This document shows positions 1 through 10,700 of a DNA stretch of 54,953 nucleotides, one piece after another. The DNA lies in assembly GCA_946480715.1 (NCBI GenBank), contig CAMLKK010000019.1, forward strand, positions 1-54,953. Reading direction: 5' to 3'. Below the pieces are notes generated by a model. That model was not told where the DNA came from and made no database searches. It saw only the letters and a list, made by a program, of their open reading frames with translations. A program made the position numbers and the translations under genes. Position 1 is the first letter of the stretch. Every line of letters starts with the position of its first letter. This DNA comes from an uncultured Bacteriovorax sp. (lineage in GTDB: Bacteria > Bdellovibrionota > Bacteriovoracia > Bacteriovoracales > Bacteriovoracaceae).

Positions 1-2
1 AG

Positions 3-824
3 TTTCAAACATTGGGAGTCTTAAATATGACTCCCAATTCATTTTCAGACCGCGGTAAATTCTTAAACGAGGATTCGGCCCGCACTCAACTACAAAATTT
101 TTTAGCGCGAAACAATCTCATCCTCGATGTGGGGTTTGAATCAACAGCACCGATGAATTCAGCAATCACACATGAAGAAGAGTGGTCGCGATTTGAGAGT
201 TTTCTGAATCTTTCAAAAGATTTTTCATTCGAAGGAAAAAAAATTTCTTTTGATACGTATAAGTCGGATAATTTCATTCGTATGGCCCGCGCTTTTAAAG
301 GTGCGCATCCGGGGGTGAAGTTAATTTGGAATGACGTGAGTGGTGTTTTAGATGAATCACTTTGGAATGCTCTTTCTCAAATTGATTGTCTCTATATCTA
401 CAGTTCTACGCATATTCCTTCCCGTGACTTGGTTTTAAATCATATGAGCTTTTTGAATAAGGCCGATGTGACGGAAGCCACGATAAAAAACTTTCAACGG
501 GCGACGGATGCCTTTAAAAAGCGGAGATGGGAAGACCGTTTGATTGTTGATCCAGGTTTTGGTTTTTCTAAAACTTATGAACAAAACTGGCAGTTGATTC
601 ATTCTTTTCAGGAAGTCCTCGACCATACGGATGGCCCAATGCTCATTGGCCTTTCTAAAAAATCATTCCTCCGAAAGGCCCTGGGAACCGAGTCCTTTGA
701 AGAAAGTGAGCACCTTCATTTCCATTGCCTGGTTGGTCTCATGAAAATGCAGGGACCGCACCGCCTTTACCGCGTCCATGATCCGATAATTGTTGAACTT
801 GCCCACACTTTTTCACGTCTGTAA
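3..824 (+). CDS. folP: Dihydropteroate synthase, 5' end outside window
   Basis: Cytosolic folate-pathway enzyme that condenses p-aminobenzoate with hydroxymethyl-dihydropterin diphosphate. The visible protein opens in the first conserved loop (LGVLNMTPNSFSD), so only a short N-terminal piece is missing; the frame is open to the window edge, and the TTG at 12 is a Leu codon, not a start. Family motifs seen: WNDVSG, DPGFGFSKT, the Lys of GLSKKSF and the C-terminal RVHD. Odd: the loop normally reading GGESTRPGA is GFESTAPMN, so the Gly and the Arg that usually contacts the pterin diphosphate are replaced. Fold assignment is very secure; catalytic competence slightly less so because of that loop. 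Confidence 0.93.
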   Translation, partial: FQTLGVLNMTPNSFSDRGKFLNEDSARTQLQNFLARNNLILDVGFESTAPMNSAITHEEEWSRFESFLNLSKDFSFEGKKISFDTYKSDNFIRMARAFKGAHPGVKLIWNDVSGVLDESLWNALSQIDCLYIYSSTHIPSRDLVLNHMSFLNKADVTEATIKNFQRATDAFKKRRWEDRLIVDPGFGFSKTYEQNWQLIHSFQEVLDHTDGPMLIGLSKKSFLRKALGTESFEESEHLHFHCLVGLMKMQGPHRLYRVHDPIIVELAHTFSRL

Positions 825-874
825 TTATTACCCTCATGCTGTCTTTTTTGAGTGCTCTCTGGCATTTAGGGGGC

Positions 875-1777
875 ATGAAAACACTATTTCTTATTCTATG
901 TGCTCTAAGCACTGTCTCTTCTAATGCTCAACCGATGCATGCAGATGTCGAGTACAAAGTTATCTACGGTAACGACAACCGCCGTATTCATACTGAACTC
1001 GATACTGAGTTTGATGCTGACTTAATCAAAGTTTCCGATGCAACTCTGGCGCAAATTCCAAATTGGAGAATCGATTCAAGTGCTGATGACGTGATTAGTA
1101 TCAAAACAAAAGACCTTCGTTCTGGATTAAATTATTGCCCTGATGAACGCTTTACTGAGTCGCCGTCAGTTTCAAGTTGCTCTGCTTTTCTTGTGGCCCC
1201 TGATCTTATTCTTACGGCCGGTCATTGTGTAAAAGACAAATACGATTGTAAAAAACAGACATGGGTTCTTGATTACAACGATGGGGGAGAGTTCATCGCT
1301 CCTTCTGGGTCTGTTTCTTTTCAAAAATCAAAATCGTATTCATGCGCTGAGCTTGTGAGTTGGTCAAACAATCCGCGTTTGGATTTCGCGCTGATTCGAC
1401 TTAATCGCAAAGTAGATGATCGCAAACCACTTCCGATTCGCAGGGTAGGGAAAGTGGCGATAAATGAAGAGCTCGCTCTTGCCGGACATCCGTTGGGACT
1501 TCCAAAAGTCATCAGTGACCGTATTACGATTCGTGACAACTCATTGACGTACACTTTCAAAACAAATGCTGACGCCTTCTCCGGCAATTCTGGTTCACCT
1601 ATTTATGGCCGTGATTCAAAAATGGTTGAAGGTATTCTTGTTCGTGGTGAAGACGATTTCGAACTTAATCTCGATCTAATTTGTCAGCGTCCAAAAAAAT
1701 GCCGTGATGATGAATGTAGAGGCGAAGTCGTGCAGAGAACATCTGTGCTTCCTCTGAAATACATTCCAAAAATCTAA
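875..1777 (+). CDS. Secreted trypsin-like (S1) serine protease
   Basis: About 300 residues. The ATG at 875 is preferred over the upstream ATG at 836 because it begins directly with a signal peptide (MKTLFLILCALSTVSSNA), although the AGGGGG upstream is very close to it. The catalytic triad is complete: His in LTAGHCV (about residue 117), Asp in RLDFALIRL (about 170) and Ser in FSGNSGSP (about 239). Several Cys residues fit disulfides in an exported protein. A VIYG-x-D-x-R segment follows the signal peptide and recurs in the paralogue at 3588, suggesting a shared propeptide. Likely exported to the periplasm or medium; in a predator it could digest prey protein, which is inference. Confidence 0.88.
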   Translation: MKTLFLILCALSTVSSNAQPMHADVEYKVIYGNDNRRIHTELDTEFDADLIKVSDATLAQIPNWRIDSSADDVISIKTKDLRSGLNYCPDERFTESPSVSSCSAFLVAPDLILTAGHCVKDKYDCKKQTWVLDYNDGGEFIAPSGSVSFQKSKSYSCAELVSWSNNPRLDFALIRLNRKVDDRKPLPIRRVGKVAINEELALAGHPLGLPKVISDRITIRDNSLTYTFKTNADAFSGNSGSPIYGRDSKMVEGILVRGEDDFELNLDLICQRPKKCRDDECRGEVVQRTSVLPLKYIPKI

Positions 1778-1812
1778 TTGCATCAGTGTCCATTCGCTCT
1801 TAACATAAATGT

Positions 1813-2199
1813 ATGGACTACATCTCAGGCCCCGTTATTCTTTCCAGTCAGGATAAGCTTCGGATGACCGATTTTTTATCAGACGTATTCGAATTTGATG
1901 TCGATATGGAAAGTGATTGTCTCTCGAAGGGGTCCCTCAATGTAAAGCTCGTCGACAGCCCTGACTTCAAACATGTCAGTTCAGGAGTGACGTTCGCCTT
2001 CAAACTTAAAGACGCTGATCAGATGCAGGAAATCCTGGATAAATTTAATTTCTTTCTTTATAGAAAGGCCCAGGATCCTAACAACGAAAAGTTTCGTTTC
2101 GTTGAGCATTGTCAGGAGAACTCGTTGCAGTTCAGAGACTTTGATGGAAGAACATGGCGATTTGATCTTCCAGCAAAGGACTTATTAAATGACTTCTAA
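1813..2199 (+). CDS. Small VOC/glyoxalase-like hypothetical protein
   Basis: 128 residues with no signal peptide or membrane segment. The second half (FVEHCQENSLQFRDFDGRTWRFDL) resembles the last strands of a vicinal-oxygen-chelate domain, where a DPDG-like turn precedes the final strand, and the length fits a single VOC module. I cannot identify the full metal-ligand set, so it may not be an enzyme. Its 3' end overlaps the dihydroorotase gene by 11 bases, which argues for co-translation with it. No clear Shine-Dalgarno sequence precedes the chosen ATG, so the start is uncertain. Confidence 0.55.
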   Translation: MDYISGPVILSSQDKLRMTDFLSDVFEFDVDMESDCLSKGSLNVKLVDSPDFKHVSSGVTFAFKLKDADQMQEILDKFNFFLYRKAQDPNNEKFRFVEHCQENSLQFRDFDGRTWRFDLPAKDLLNDF

Positions 2200-3478
2200 A
2201 ACCATTCAAGCACTCGCACAGACATCTTCATTTCAAAAACGTCTCGACATTACTTTTGATGAATCAACTGGTCTCATTACAAAAGTCGAAGACGCAAAAA
2301 AAAATAAATCCGAAGTCGATTATTACTACGATGATGACTGTCTTTTGTTTGCAGGCATGGGTGATATCCATATTCACGCCCGCGAAGATGTTTCACAAAA
2401 AAATATTTATAAAGAAGATTTTCACAGCACATGTTGCGCGGCCATTAATGGTGGAGTCGCTCATGTAGCAGACATGCCTAACAATCCGATCGCACCCGTT
2501 GATGATGAAACTTATAAAGCGAAAATGGACCTGGCGGGCAAACATCCGCTGCCTATTTTGTTGTATGCGGGAATTGGACCTAATACTCGTCCTGTGAGTT
2601 TCACTGTTCCCTACAAAGTTTATATGGGGCCTTCAATCGGCGAACTCTATTTTAAAAATAATGAAGAGCTCGATGTTGTTCTCAAACACTACAAAAATCA
2701 ACATGTGAGTTTTCACTGTGAAGATCCGGAAATTTTAGAAGCGAATAAATCGCAACCAACGCATGAAACGAGAAGACCTGTCATTGCTGAAGTGATGGCG
2801 ACAGATGTAGCGCTCACTCTTATTGAAAAATACAACCTCAAAGGAAAGCTTTGTCATTATAGTGCTCGCGAAGGTTTAGAAAAAATCAGAAAGGCCCGCG
2901 CGCGCGGAGTGCATGTTTCAACGGAAGTGACGCCTCAACATCTTTATTTCTCCGTCGATAAAATAAAAAAAGAGATCCCTCAGGATGAACAAATCTTTTT
3001 TCAAATGAATCCTCCTATTAGAAGCGAGCTTGATGCTCACGCCTTATTAGAAGCGATTAAAAAAGGGGAGATTGATTATCTCGCTACTGATCACGCTCCT
3101 CATTCACCTGAAGAAAAAAAGAAAGGGATGAGCGGACTTCCAGGCCTTGATACCTATGGACCTTTTGTGACGTGGTTGATGCTCGATCAAAAAATTGATC
3201 CGCGTCTCATTGCCAAAATCAGCAGCGAAAATCCTGGCGCATTCTTCAATCAATTCCTCTCTGAACTCAATCGACACTCTGCTGCATTTAAGCGATGGGG
3301 TGCGGGAATGGGGTTTCTGGAGACTGGTTTTTCCGCCTCATTTTCAATTCTTAACTTAAAAAAACCAACGACTGTCACTCGAGAAAAGCTTAAAACGAAG
3401 GCCGCTTGGTCGCCCTTTTTGAACGTCACGTTCCCAGGAAGTGTGGAAGCATGCTTCATCAGCGGTAAGAAATTGTAA
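2189..3478 (+). CDS. pyrC: Dihydroorotase / amidohydrolase (PyrC-like)
   Basis: 429 residues of the metal-dependent amidohydrolase superfamily, expected to interconvert carbamoyl-aspartate and dihydroorotate in pyrimidine synthesis in the cytosol. Metal-site motifs appear in order: DIHIHAR (HxH), a Lys in PYKVYMG that could be the bridging Lys, HCEDP, CHYSAREG and ATDHAPHS with the catalytic Asp. The VTPQHL and GLPGLDTYGP segments are typical of DHOase/allantoinase relatives. No other pyrimidine or purine-degradation gene lies next to it, so the choice of dihydroorotase over allantoinase or hydantoinase rests on sequence alone. Confidence 0.8.
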   Translation: MTSKTIQALAQTSSFQKRLDITFDESTGLITKVEDAKKNKSEVDYYYDDDCLLFAGMGDIHIHAREDVSQKNIYKEDFHSTCCAAINGGVAHVADMPNNPIAPVDDETYKAKMDLAGKHPLPILLYAGIGPNTRPVSFTVPYKVYMGPSIGELYFKNNEELDVVLKHYKNQHVSFHCEDPEILEANKSQPTHETRRPVIAEVMATDVALTLIEKYNLKGKLCHYSAREGLEKIRKARARGVHVSTEVTPQHLYFSVDKIKKEIPQDEQIFFQMNPPIRSELDAHALLEAIKKGEIDYLATDHAPHSPEEKKKGMSGLPGLDTYGPFVTWLMLDQKIDPRLIAKISSENPGAFFNQFLSELNRHSAAFKRWGAGMGFLETGFSASFSILNLKKPTTVTREKLKTKAAWSPFLNVTFPGSVEACFISGKKL

Positions 3479-3587
3479 GTTAAAAGTCGAGTGTTTTGAT
3501 CAAGAGTAAGTTTTTGTAAGTGTGCTTTTGCCTTAAGTTATTCTTTAATCTTTGGACGTAAAAACACTCCATACAAGGACGTTTCTC

Positions 3588-4460
3588 ATGACAATTAAGG
3601 CCCTTCTCATCACAACACTGACACTGACTTCATTGTCGGCATTTGCTGGTAAAACACCAATCACGACAAAAGTTATCTACGGACAAGATGACAGAATGGA
3701 CGTTTATGAGAGTTCAGATAATTTAATGAAAGAATTAGCGCTTTCTACAGCTGCTCAAATCATGGATAGAAATTTAGTTGTTGATGGTGACACAATCACA
3801 ATCAAAGCTGAAACTCTTGAAGAGTCAGGAATCTGTAAGAGCGAAAGATTTTCTCAGCAAGTAGCTGCAGGAAACTGTTCTGGATTTTTAGTTGCCCCAG
3901 ATAAATTAGTGACTGCTGGTCACTGTATCAACAGCAACTTTGATTGCGAAAGCCACTCATGGGTATTCGACTACGCAAACACAACTGAAGAAAAATCAGA
4001 ATTCAAAATGAATAAATCTCAAGTGTACAAGTGTACAAAAATCATTGAGAGACAAAAAGATTCAATGACTATGGCAGACTACGCTGTATTAAAATTAGAT
4101 CGTCCAGTTGTTGGCCGCACTCCTTTAAAATACAGAAAAGAAGGAAAGCCAGCTAACGATGCAGTTATGACAGTTATTGGTCACCCAACAGGTCTTCCAA
4201 CAAAAATCACTGCTGCTGCTGACATGAGAAACAACACGAACCCAATCTACTTCGTAACGAACGCAGACACGTACGGTGGAAACTCAGGATCAGCTGTTGT
4301 TGATTCAAGAACTGGTATCGTTGAAGGAATTCTTGTAAGAGGAGATACTGACTACACTCGTACTCAAGACGGATGTATGGCATCAGTTTACCGCCCACAA
4401 GATGGTGGACGTGGTGAAGACGTAACGAGAATCAATATCATTAAAGATCTACTAAAATAA
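3588..4460 (+). CDS. Secreted trypsin-like (S1) serine protease, paralogue of the 875 gene
   Basis: 290 residues. The ATG at 3588 is chosen because AAGGAC lies 7 bases upstream and a signal peptide follows at once (MTIKALLITTLTLTSLSAFA); an upstream TTG at 3552 lacks this support. The triad is His in VTAGHCI (about 111), Asp in MADYAVLKL (about 164) and Ser in YGGNSGSA (about 233). The mature start KVIYGQDDR matches KVIYGNDNR of the protease at 875, so the two are paralogues separated by two unrelated metabolic genes. Probably exported; substrate unknown. The gene ends at a strong terminator. Confidence 0.88.
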   Translation: MTIKALLITTLTLTSLSAFAGKTPITTKVIYGQDDRMDVYESSDNLMKELALSTAAQIMDRNLVVDGDTITIKAETLEESGICKSERFSQQVAAGNCSGFLVAPDKLVTAGHCINSNFDCESHSWVFDYANTTEEKSEFKMNKSQVYKCTKIIERQKDSMTMADYAVLKLDRPVVGRTPLKYRKEGKPANDAVMTVIGHPTGLPTKITAAADMRNNTNPIYFVTNADTYGGNSGSAVVDSRTGIVEGILVRGDTDYTRTQDGCMASVYRPQDGGRGEDVTRINIIKDLLK

Positions 4461-4466
4461 AAAAGA

Positions 4467-4494
4467 GGCCGGCGTTAAGCTGGCCTTTTTTTTT
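4467..4494 (+). terminator. Rho-independent terminator after S1 protease
   Basis: GGCCGGC and GCTGGCC pair (one G-U) around a GTTAA loop, followed directly by nine T. It begins 6 bases after the protease stop codon. Confidence 0.9.
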
Positions 4495-4689
4495 GCCTTT
4501 TGGTCTCTAAGGATGGAGGCCTTTTTCTTTTGCTCATATTCCAATTTGATGTCCCAACCTTAAGATGAAACGCCCAATGCCTGCAAGATGTGCCGAATTT
4601 TAAAAATCACCTAAATTACTCATTTTTTATAACCACCTAAAATCCTAAGTAATAACCTTTTTTGTGCTATTACCCTCCCTTTATACTCT

Positions 4690-4713
4690 TAAAATTCCTT
4701 GTAGTGCCGATAA
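4690..4713 (+). promoter_or_regulatory. Possible sigma-28-like promoter element
   Basis: GCCGATAA at 4706-4713 matches the -10 of flagellar-type sigma-28 promoters, and a TAAA lies 12 bases upstream. The usual spacing is about 15, so the -35 match is imperfect. CCGATA also occurs upstream of the lipoprotein genes starting at 31947 (31903) and 35863 (about 35816). Weak evidence, noted because it precedes a giant surface lipoprotein. Confidence 0.25.
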
Positions 4714-4749
4714 GTTAGCGGGTTGAACTCTCTAAAAAGGTTAAAGACT

Positions 4750-7700
4750 ATGAGACATTTTGTTTATCACACTTTGTTGGTAACCATTATTTTGCTTTTA
4801 CAGTCATGTAAGGACATGTCGTCACTTACTGCAACTGGATCAAAAGCAATCGACAAACTTGTTGAAGAAACTGATACAACAACTCTCACATTAGCAATGT
4901 CTGCGCCCGCAGTTGTTGAAGTGAATCAGTGTGTGCCGCTTGTGATCGCACTAAAAAATGCTAATGGAGAACAAGTTGCGGCCCCAGCAAATTACACTGT
5001 TAATGTTTCAGGTGACACTGCATCTCTTTACGGAAACTCATCATGTTCAACAATGCTGACTTCGTCAGTAACAATTGCCAAAAATAGTCTTTCGAAAATT
5101 ATTTATGTTCGTCCACTTTCTAATCAAGGTCACATCTTTGAACTTCAAGAAACTGATGCTCTAGTAAAACCTGTAAGTTTTATTCTCTCAGTTACGAATC
5201 CAGTGGTTAATATTGAAGCGCTGAAAATTTCTGTATCTGGTCCTTCATCATTAAATGCAGGTCAATGTCGTTCATACGTAGCGACTCTGCAAAATGCTTC
5301 TGGCATGAATAAGAATGCAACATCATCAATTGCGCTTGCCATGAGTGGAGCGGGAACAGGCGGATCTTTTTATTCAGGATCAAACTGTTCAGGAGCACCT
5401 GTTACAACAGTTAGCATTGCAAGTGGATCTAGTTTTATTCCTTTCTCATACAAGAACACTGTTTCTGAAAACGTAAACCTTGTTTTAGATACTCCTGCTG
5501 GAAGTGATATTCAGTCAGGTAACATTAGTGTTCAAATTGCGGCACTTTCAACATCAACACCAACTCAACTTGTTTTAACTGGACCAAGTTCAGTAACGGC
5601 CGGAGCTTGTTCTGGTCCTGTAGTTGTTCGCTCAGTTGATGGGCTTTTTAATTCTTCAGTAACAGCAGCGAATCTTCCACTTACCATTTCGGGTGGCGCA
5701 GGTTTTTCAATCTTTAGTGATGCTAGTTGTACTGTTGCTCTTCCTTCACCTCAAATTAATGCAGCAACTAGTTCAACAAGTTTTTATTTTATTGTCGCAA
5801 CAGCAGGGAACTATGTTCTTGCAGCTGATGATGGGGCATCATTAACAGATGCTTCAATGAGTGTGGCCGCAACGGCATCATCTGGATCTGCTCCAGTGAA
5901 GCTTACAATCAGTGGACCAGTTTCAGTTCAAGCGACAGATTGTTCGTCTGCATTCATCGTTAAAACAACAAATGGATCAGGAGTTGAAGCAGCAGTAACA
6001 GCACTTACTGCAGTTAATCTTGGTGGTAAAGGATCAGGGGATTTTTATTCTGATTCTGGATGTACAACAACTATTTCATCACTTTCTTTTGCAACAGGTG
6101 ATTCATCAAAACCTTTCTATTATAAAGGTAACAACGTAGCGAACTTAGTTTTCAACGTTGATGATGCTGGACCATTAACTCCCGCTTCAACAAGTGTATC
6201 GATTGTTCCGGATGCACCATCACAATTAGCAGTGACTGGTTCAGCGACAATGACTCTTGGAGAGTGCCGAGCTTATACAGTAACAGCAAGAGATCCAAAC
6301 GGATTTGCTTCAGCAGTTGGTTCACCAACATCTGTTAATTTAACTGGTGCTGGTGCCGGAGCTTTTTATTCTGATTCATCATGTGTGACTTCTACAAGCT
6401 CACTCATTATTAATGCTGGTCAAACGGCATCACTTTTTTATTACAAATCTCCATCTGCAGCTGCTGTTACTTTAAGTGCAGATAACTCTGGAGTTCTAAC
6501 AACAGGGACATTTGGAGTCACTGTTGATCCACTTCCATACACAAAAGTAGTTTTTTCAAGACCTGCACTAACAGCTGGCGTTTGTACGGCGGTTACGGTT
6601 TCATTAAAAGATTCACTTAATAATACAGCGACAGCAACAGGTGCTGTTGGTGTTAACTTTTCTTCTACGGGAAGTGCAACTTTCCATAATACAAGTAACT
6701 GTCTTGCTGCTCCGATTGTTTCTAGTACAATCCCAATGGGCCAGTCTTCTATTACAATTTATGTAAAGGATGCTGTTGCTGAAAGCGTGACTTTAGGTTT
6801 ATCAGCAACTGCGCTTACATCAGATTCTTGGACGGCATCTGTTACAGCAGCAGCTAACAATAGACTTATCTTAACAGGACCAGCAACAAACTCAGTTGGA
6901 AGTTGTGTTGGTTATGATCTAAGACTTGAAGACAGCTTAGGAAACCTTTCACCGGCAAGCAGTTCAACAACAGTTAACTTTTCTGGTTTATCGAATGCGA
7001 GATTTTATTCAGATGTAAACTGTACGACACTCGCGAGCAGTATCACAATTCCTGCGGCTTCATCACTTACTCAAATTTATCTAAAAGGAACTTCAGCAGA
7101 GTCGATTACTATTGGAGCTAGTTCTGGTGGATTAACTGCTGCTTCAAAAGCAGTTTCACTCATCGCTGGAACATCTAATAAAATTATTATGACAGCGGCG
7201 AACTCGGCGCTTGCTGGCAGCTGTAATGCAGTTACAGTGACAATTCAAGATGAACTTAACAACCCAATTGCTCAAGGATCAAACGTTGCCGTCACACTTT
7301 CAGGAAATGGAAGTGGAAGTTTCTATACAACGTCTGCTTGTTCAGTTGTAACTTCAACTGTAACAGTGTTAAGCGGTAACTCTTCTGCGCAAGTTTGGTT
7401 TGCTTCAAACGTTCCAGGAAGTTTCACTTTAACTTCACAGGCCGCTTCGCTTTTTGATGGAACAAAAGCATTTACAGTTAATCCAAATGCTCCAACAAAA
7501 TTAGTCATGACTGGATCGGCGACAACGACAACGGGAACATGTACTCCTTACTCAGTTACACTTCAAGATACATTAAACAATCTTTCACCAGCTGGAGTAG
7601 CAAAAACATTAAACTTCTCTGGTGGATTAGCAGGTGCTTTTTATTCTGACAGCAGCTGTTTACTTTCAGCTTCAAGTCTTTCACTTTCAAGCACTCAAAC

Positions 7701-10700
7701 GACAGCGCAAATTTATTACAAAGCAACTGCTGCTCAAACGCCGAACTTAACTGTTGATGATGCTGGATTGCCGGATCTTGTTTCATCAGTGCTACCGATC
7801 ACCGTTACATCAAGTGGTGGATCCGCAACACTTGCACTTAAAATCAATGGTGCTGCCGGTATCACAACTAATAATTGTGTTCCTTATGCAGTCATGACGA
7901 CAGATTCATCTGGCGTTTCAACAAACGTATCAAGCAACTTGTCTGTTACTCTTGGTGGAGGCGGAACAGGAACATTCTACTCTGATAGTGGTTGTTCAAC
8001 ATCTTCTTCAACAGTCACAATCAACAACGGTACAAGTTTATCTTATATTTATTACCAAACGAACTCTCCACAGAACCTTGTTTTTGCAGCTACAGCTACA
8101 GGAGCGAGTGCTTATACATTCCCGGTTGCGGTTTCAGCAGCAACAACAAGTGGCCCTTCTCGTTTAACACTTGCTGGTAATACATCTATTCACACAGCTG
8201 CTTGTATTCCTTATATTCTCTCACTTGCTGACGCTAACGGGAACTCAGTCAATGCGTCTTCTAACGTCACAGTAACATTATCTGGAAAAGGAACAGGGGA
8301 TTTCTTTACAGAAGATACATGTACGGCATCAGCATCTGGTTCAGTGACGATCTCGAGTGGAACAAGCTACACAGGAATTTATTACAAAAACGCTTCTGCA
8401 CAAAACGTAAACTTTGTTGCTCAATCAACAGGTCTATCTAACGGAACAATTTCTGTTGCGATTACAAACGCAAATTTACCAGCGAGTTTAGCGCTTAAAA
8501 TCAGCGGTTCAACTTCCATTGCAACAAACACGTGTGTTCCTTATGCTGTTATGACAACAGATGCGGGTGGCGTTTCAACAAACGTTTCATCAAACACAAC
8601 GGTTACCATGGCCGGAAAAGGATCGGGAGATTTTTACTCTGATTCTGGATGTACAACAACTTCAGCGACAACAACTATTTCAAGCGGAACATCACTTGCG
8701 TATATTTACTACCGAGCGGCCGCTGCTCAGAACCTCGTATTCTCGGCATCAGCTACTGGAGCTAGTCTCAACACACTTCCGGTAGCCGTAACGAGTACAA
8801 CAAATGCGGCAGCAGCTTCACGCTTAACACTTGCGGGAAGTACTTCGATCATCACGAATGAATGTATCCCTTATATTATTTCAGTTGCTGATTCGAATGG
8901 TAACTCCGTAAACGCAACGGCGAATACAACAGTTACATTGCTCGGTGATGGCGCGGGTGATTTCTATACTAATGATACTTGTACAACTTCAGCTTCTGGA
9001 TCAACAACAGTTTCAGCAGGTGCAAGTTACTCAACTGTGTATTATAAAAATGCGACAGTTCAAAATTTAATCTTCATCGCTCAATCGAGTGGTCTTTCTA
9101 ATGGAACACTTCCAGTAAGTGTATCTTCAGCAACCAACGGTGCTACAGCTGGTCCAGCCGTTAAACTTGCATTTACCGCTCAACCATCAGCCGTTGCCTC
9201 AACAAACGAAGTACTCGCCACTCAGCCGATTGTGACTGTTCAAGACTCAAACAACAACGTTGCGTTTACTTCTTCAGCGACAATCACTCTTGGCGCGTAT
9301 ACCGATAGCGGATGTACGATGTCTGCTGGTGCGGTGATCGCTGCGACTTCAAATCCAATTAATGCTTCAGGTGGTGTGGCCAACTTTACTGGTGTAAATC
9401 TTACGAGTGCGCAAGTTGTTTACCTTCGCGCTTCTTCGCCGGGACTTGCTTCTGCATGTTCGACAGCGATTCAAGTTTATCCTTCGGTTGCGGCGAAACT
9501 GGCATTTACAACTCAGCCATCAACAACTGCAGTAGCTGGTGTTGCGCTTTCAACTCAACCACAAGTGTCTGTGCTTAACCACACGAACCAAGTTGTGACG
9601 AATGCGATTAACTCTGTTTCTGTTCAAGCGTATTCAGATTCAACATGTACGACTCTTGCAACGGGAACATTTGGTTTAACGAATAATAATATTATTCCTT
9701 CTTCTGGTGTTGCGACGTTTGCGGGGATTAATTACAACATTGCTTCCACTATCTATTTGAAGGCAACATCGAGTGGATTAACTTCTGCATGTTCTTCCGG
9801 GATAACAGTGAGTCCGGCGCCTGCTTATCAGATTGGGATTTACTATCAACCAGCATCATCAGGTAAAGCGGGAGATAACTTCTCATTAACAGCAAGACTT
9901 TACGATTCGTTCGGAAATGCTTCACTTTCAACTCACAATTTATCTCTAACGGCCTATAAGACTTCTAATTGTTCTGGAGCAACATCGACAATTACAGGTA
10001 ATACGGCCACTACAACTTTAGGAACAGCGACATTTAATTCGATTGTTTTCTCAGAAGCGTCTACGATGTCTCTAAAAGTTTCAGATACAACCGACAACAC
10101 AGTACTTGAGACGTGTTCGTCCGCGATTATTGTTGATGGTGGTGCCCCTAGTAAGTTAATTTTTTCTACGCAGCCATCACCAACTGTGCAGGTATATGTT
10201 TCATTGGCCACTAATCCAGCGGTCATGGTTCAAGATGCTTTCAATAACCAAGTTCGATCATCTACAAATCCAATTACATTAAGTGCCTATACGGATAGTG
10301 GGTGTTCGACAACTCCAGTGACTGGAACTTTAACAACTCAATATGCGACAGTTAATCCAACTGGTGGTATTGCTACTTTTAATAGTGTGACTTATTCGAA
10401 AGAAGAAGTGATTTATCTTAAGGCCACTTCACCAGGGCTCACATCTGCGTGTTCAAATGCTATTACGCTTGTCAGTTTAGCTTCTAAAATTGCCACTCGC
10501 GGAGACTCGACTTGTGGTCTTATTAATGGCGGTGTCAAGTGTTGGGGACAAAATACAGATGCACAACTAGGAGAAGGTTCAACAGGGAAAACTCCTTATC
10601 CTGCTGAAGTTATCGATCCAAGCGGAACAGGAAATTTAAGTGGTGTGACTGACATTACTCTCGGTTTAAATTTCGGTTGTGCTTTAACAACTGCGAGAAC

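Noticed and set aside
7952..8785. Long alternative-frame ORFs inside the Ig repeats
   Set aside because: They are rich in Gln/Leu/Ser from shifted repeat codons, sit inside an unbroken protein-like frame and lack ribosome sites.
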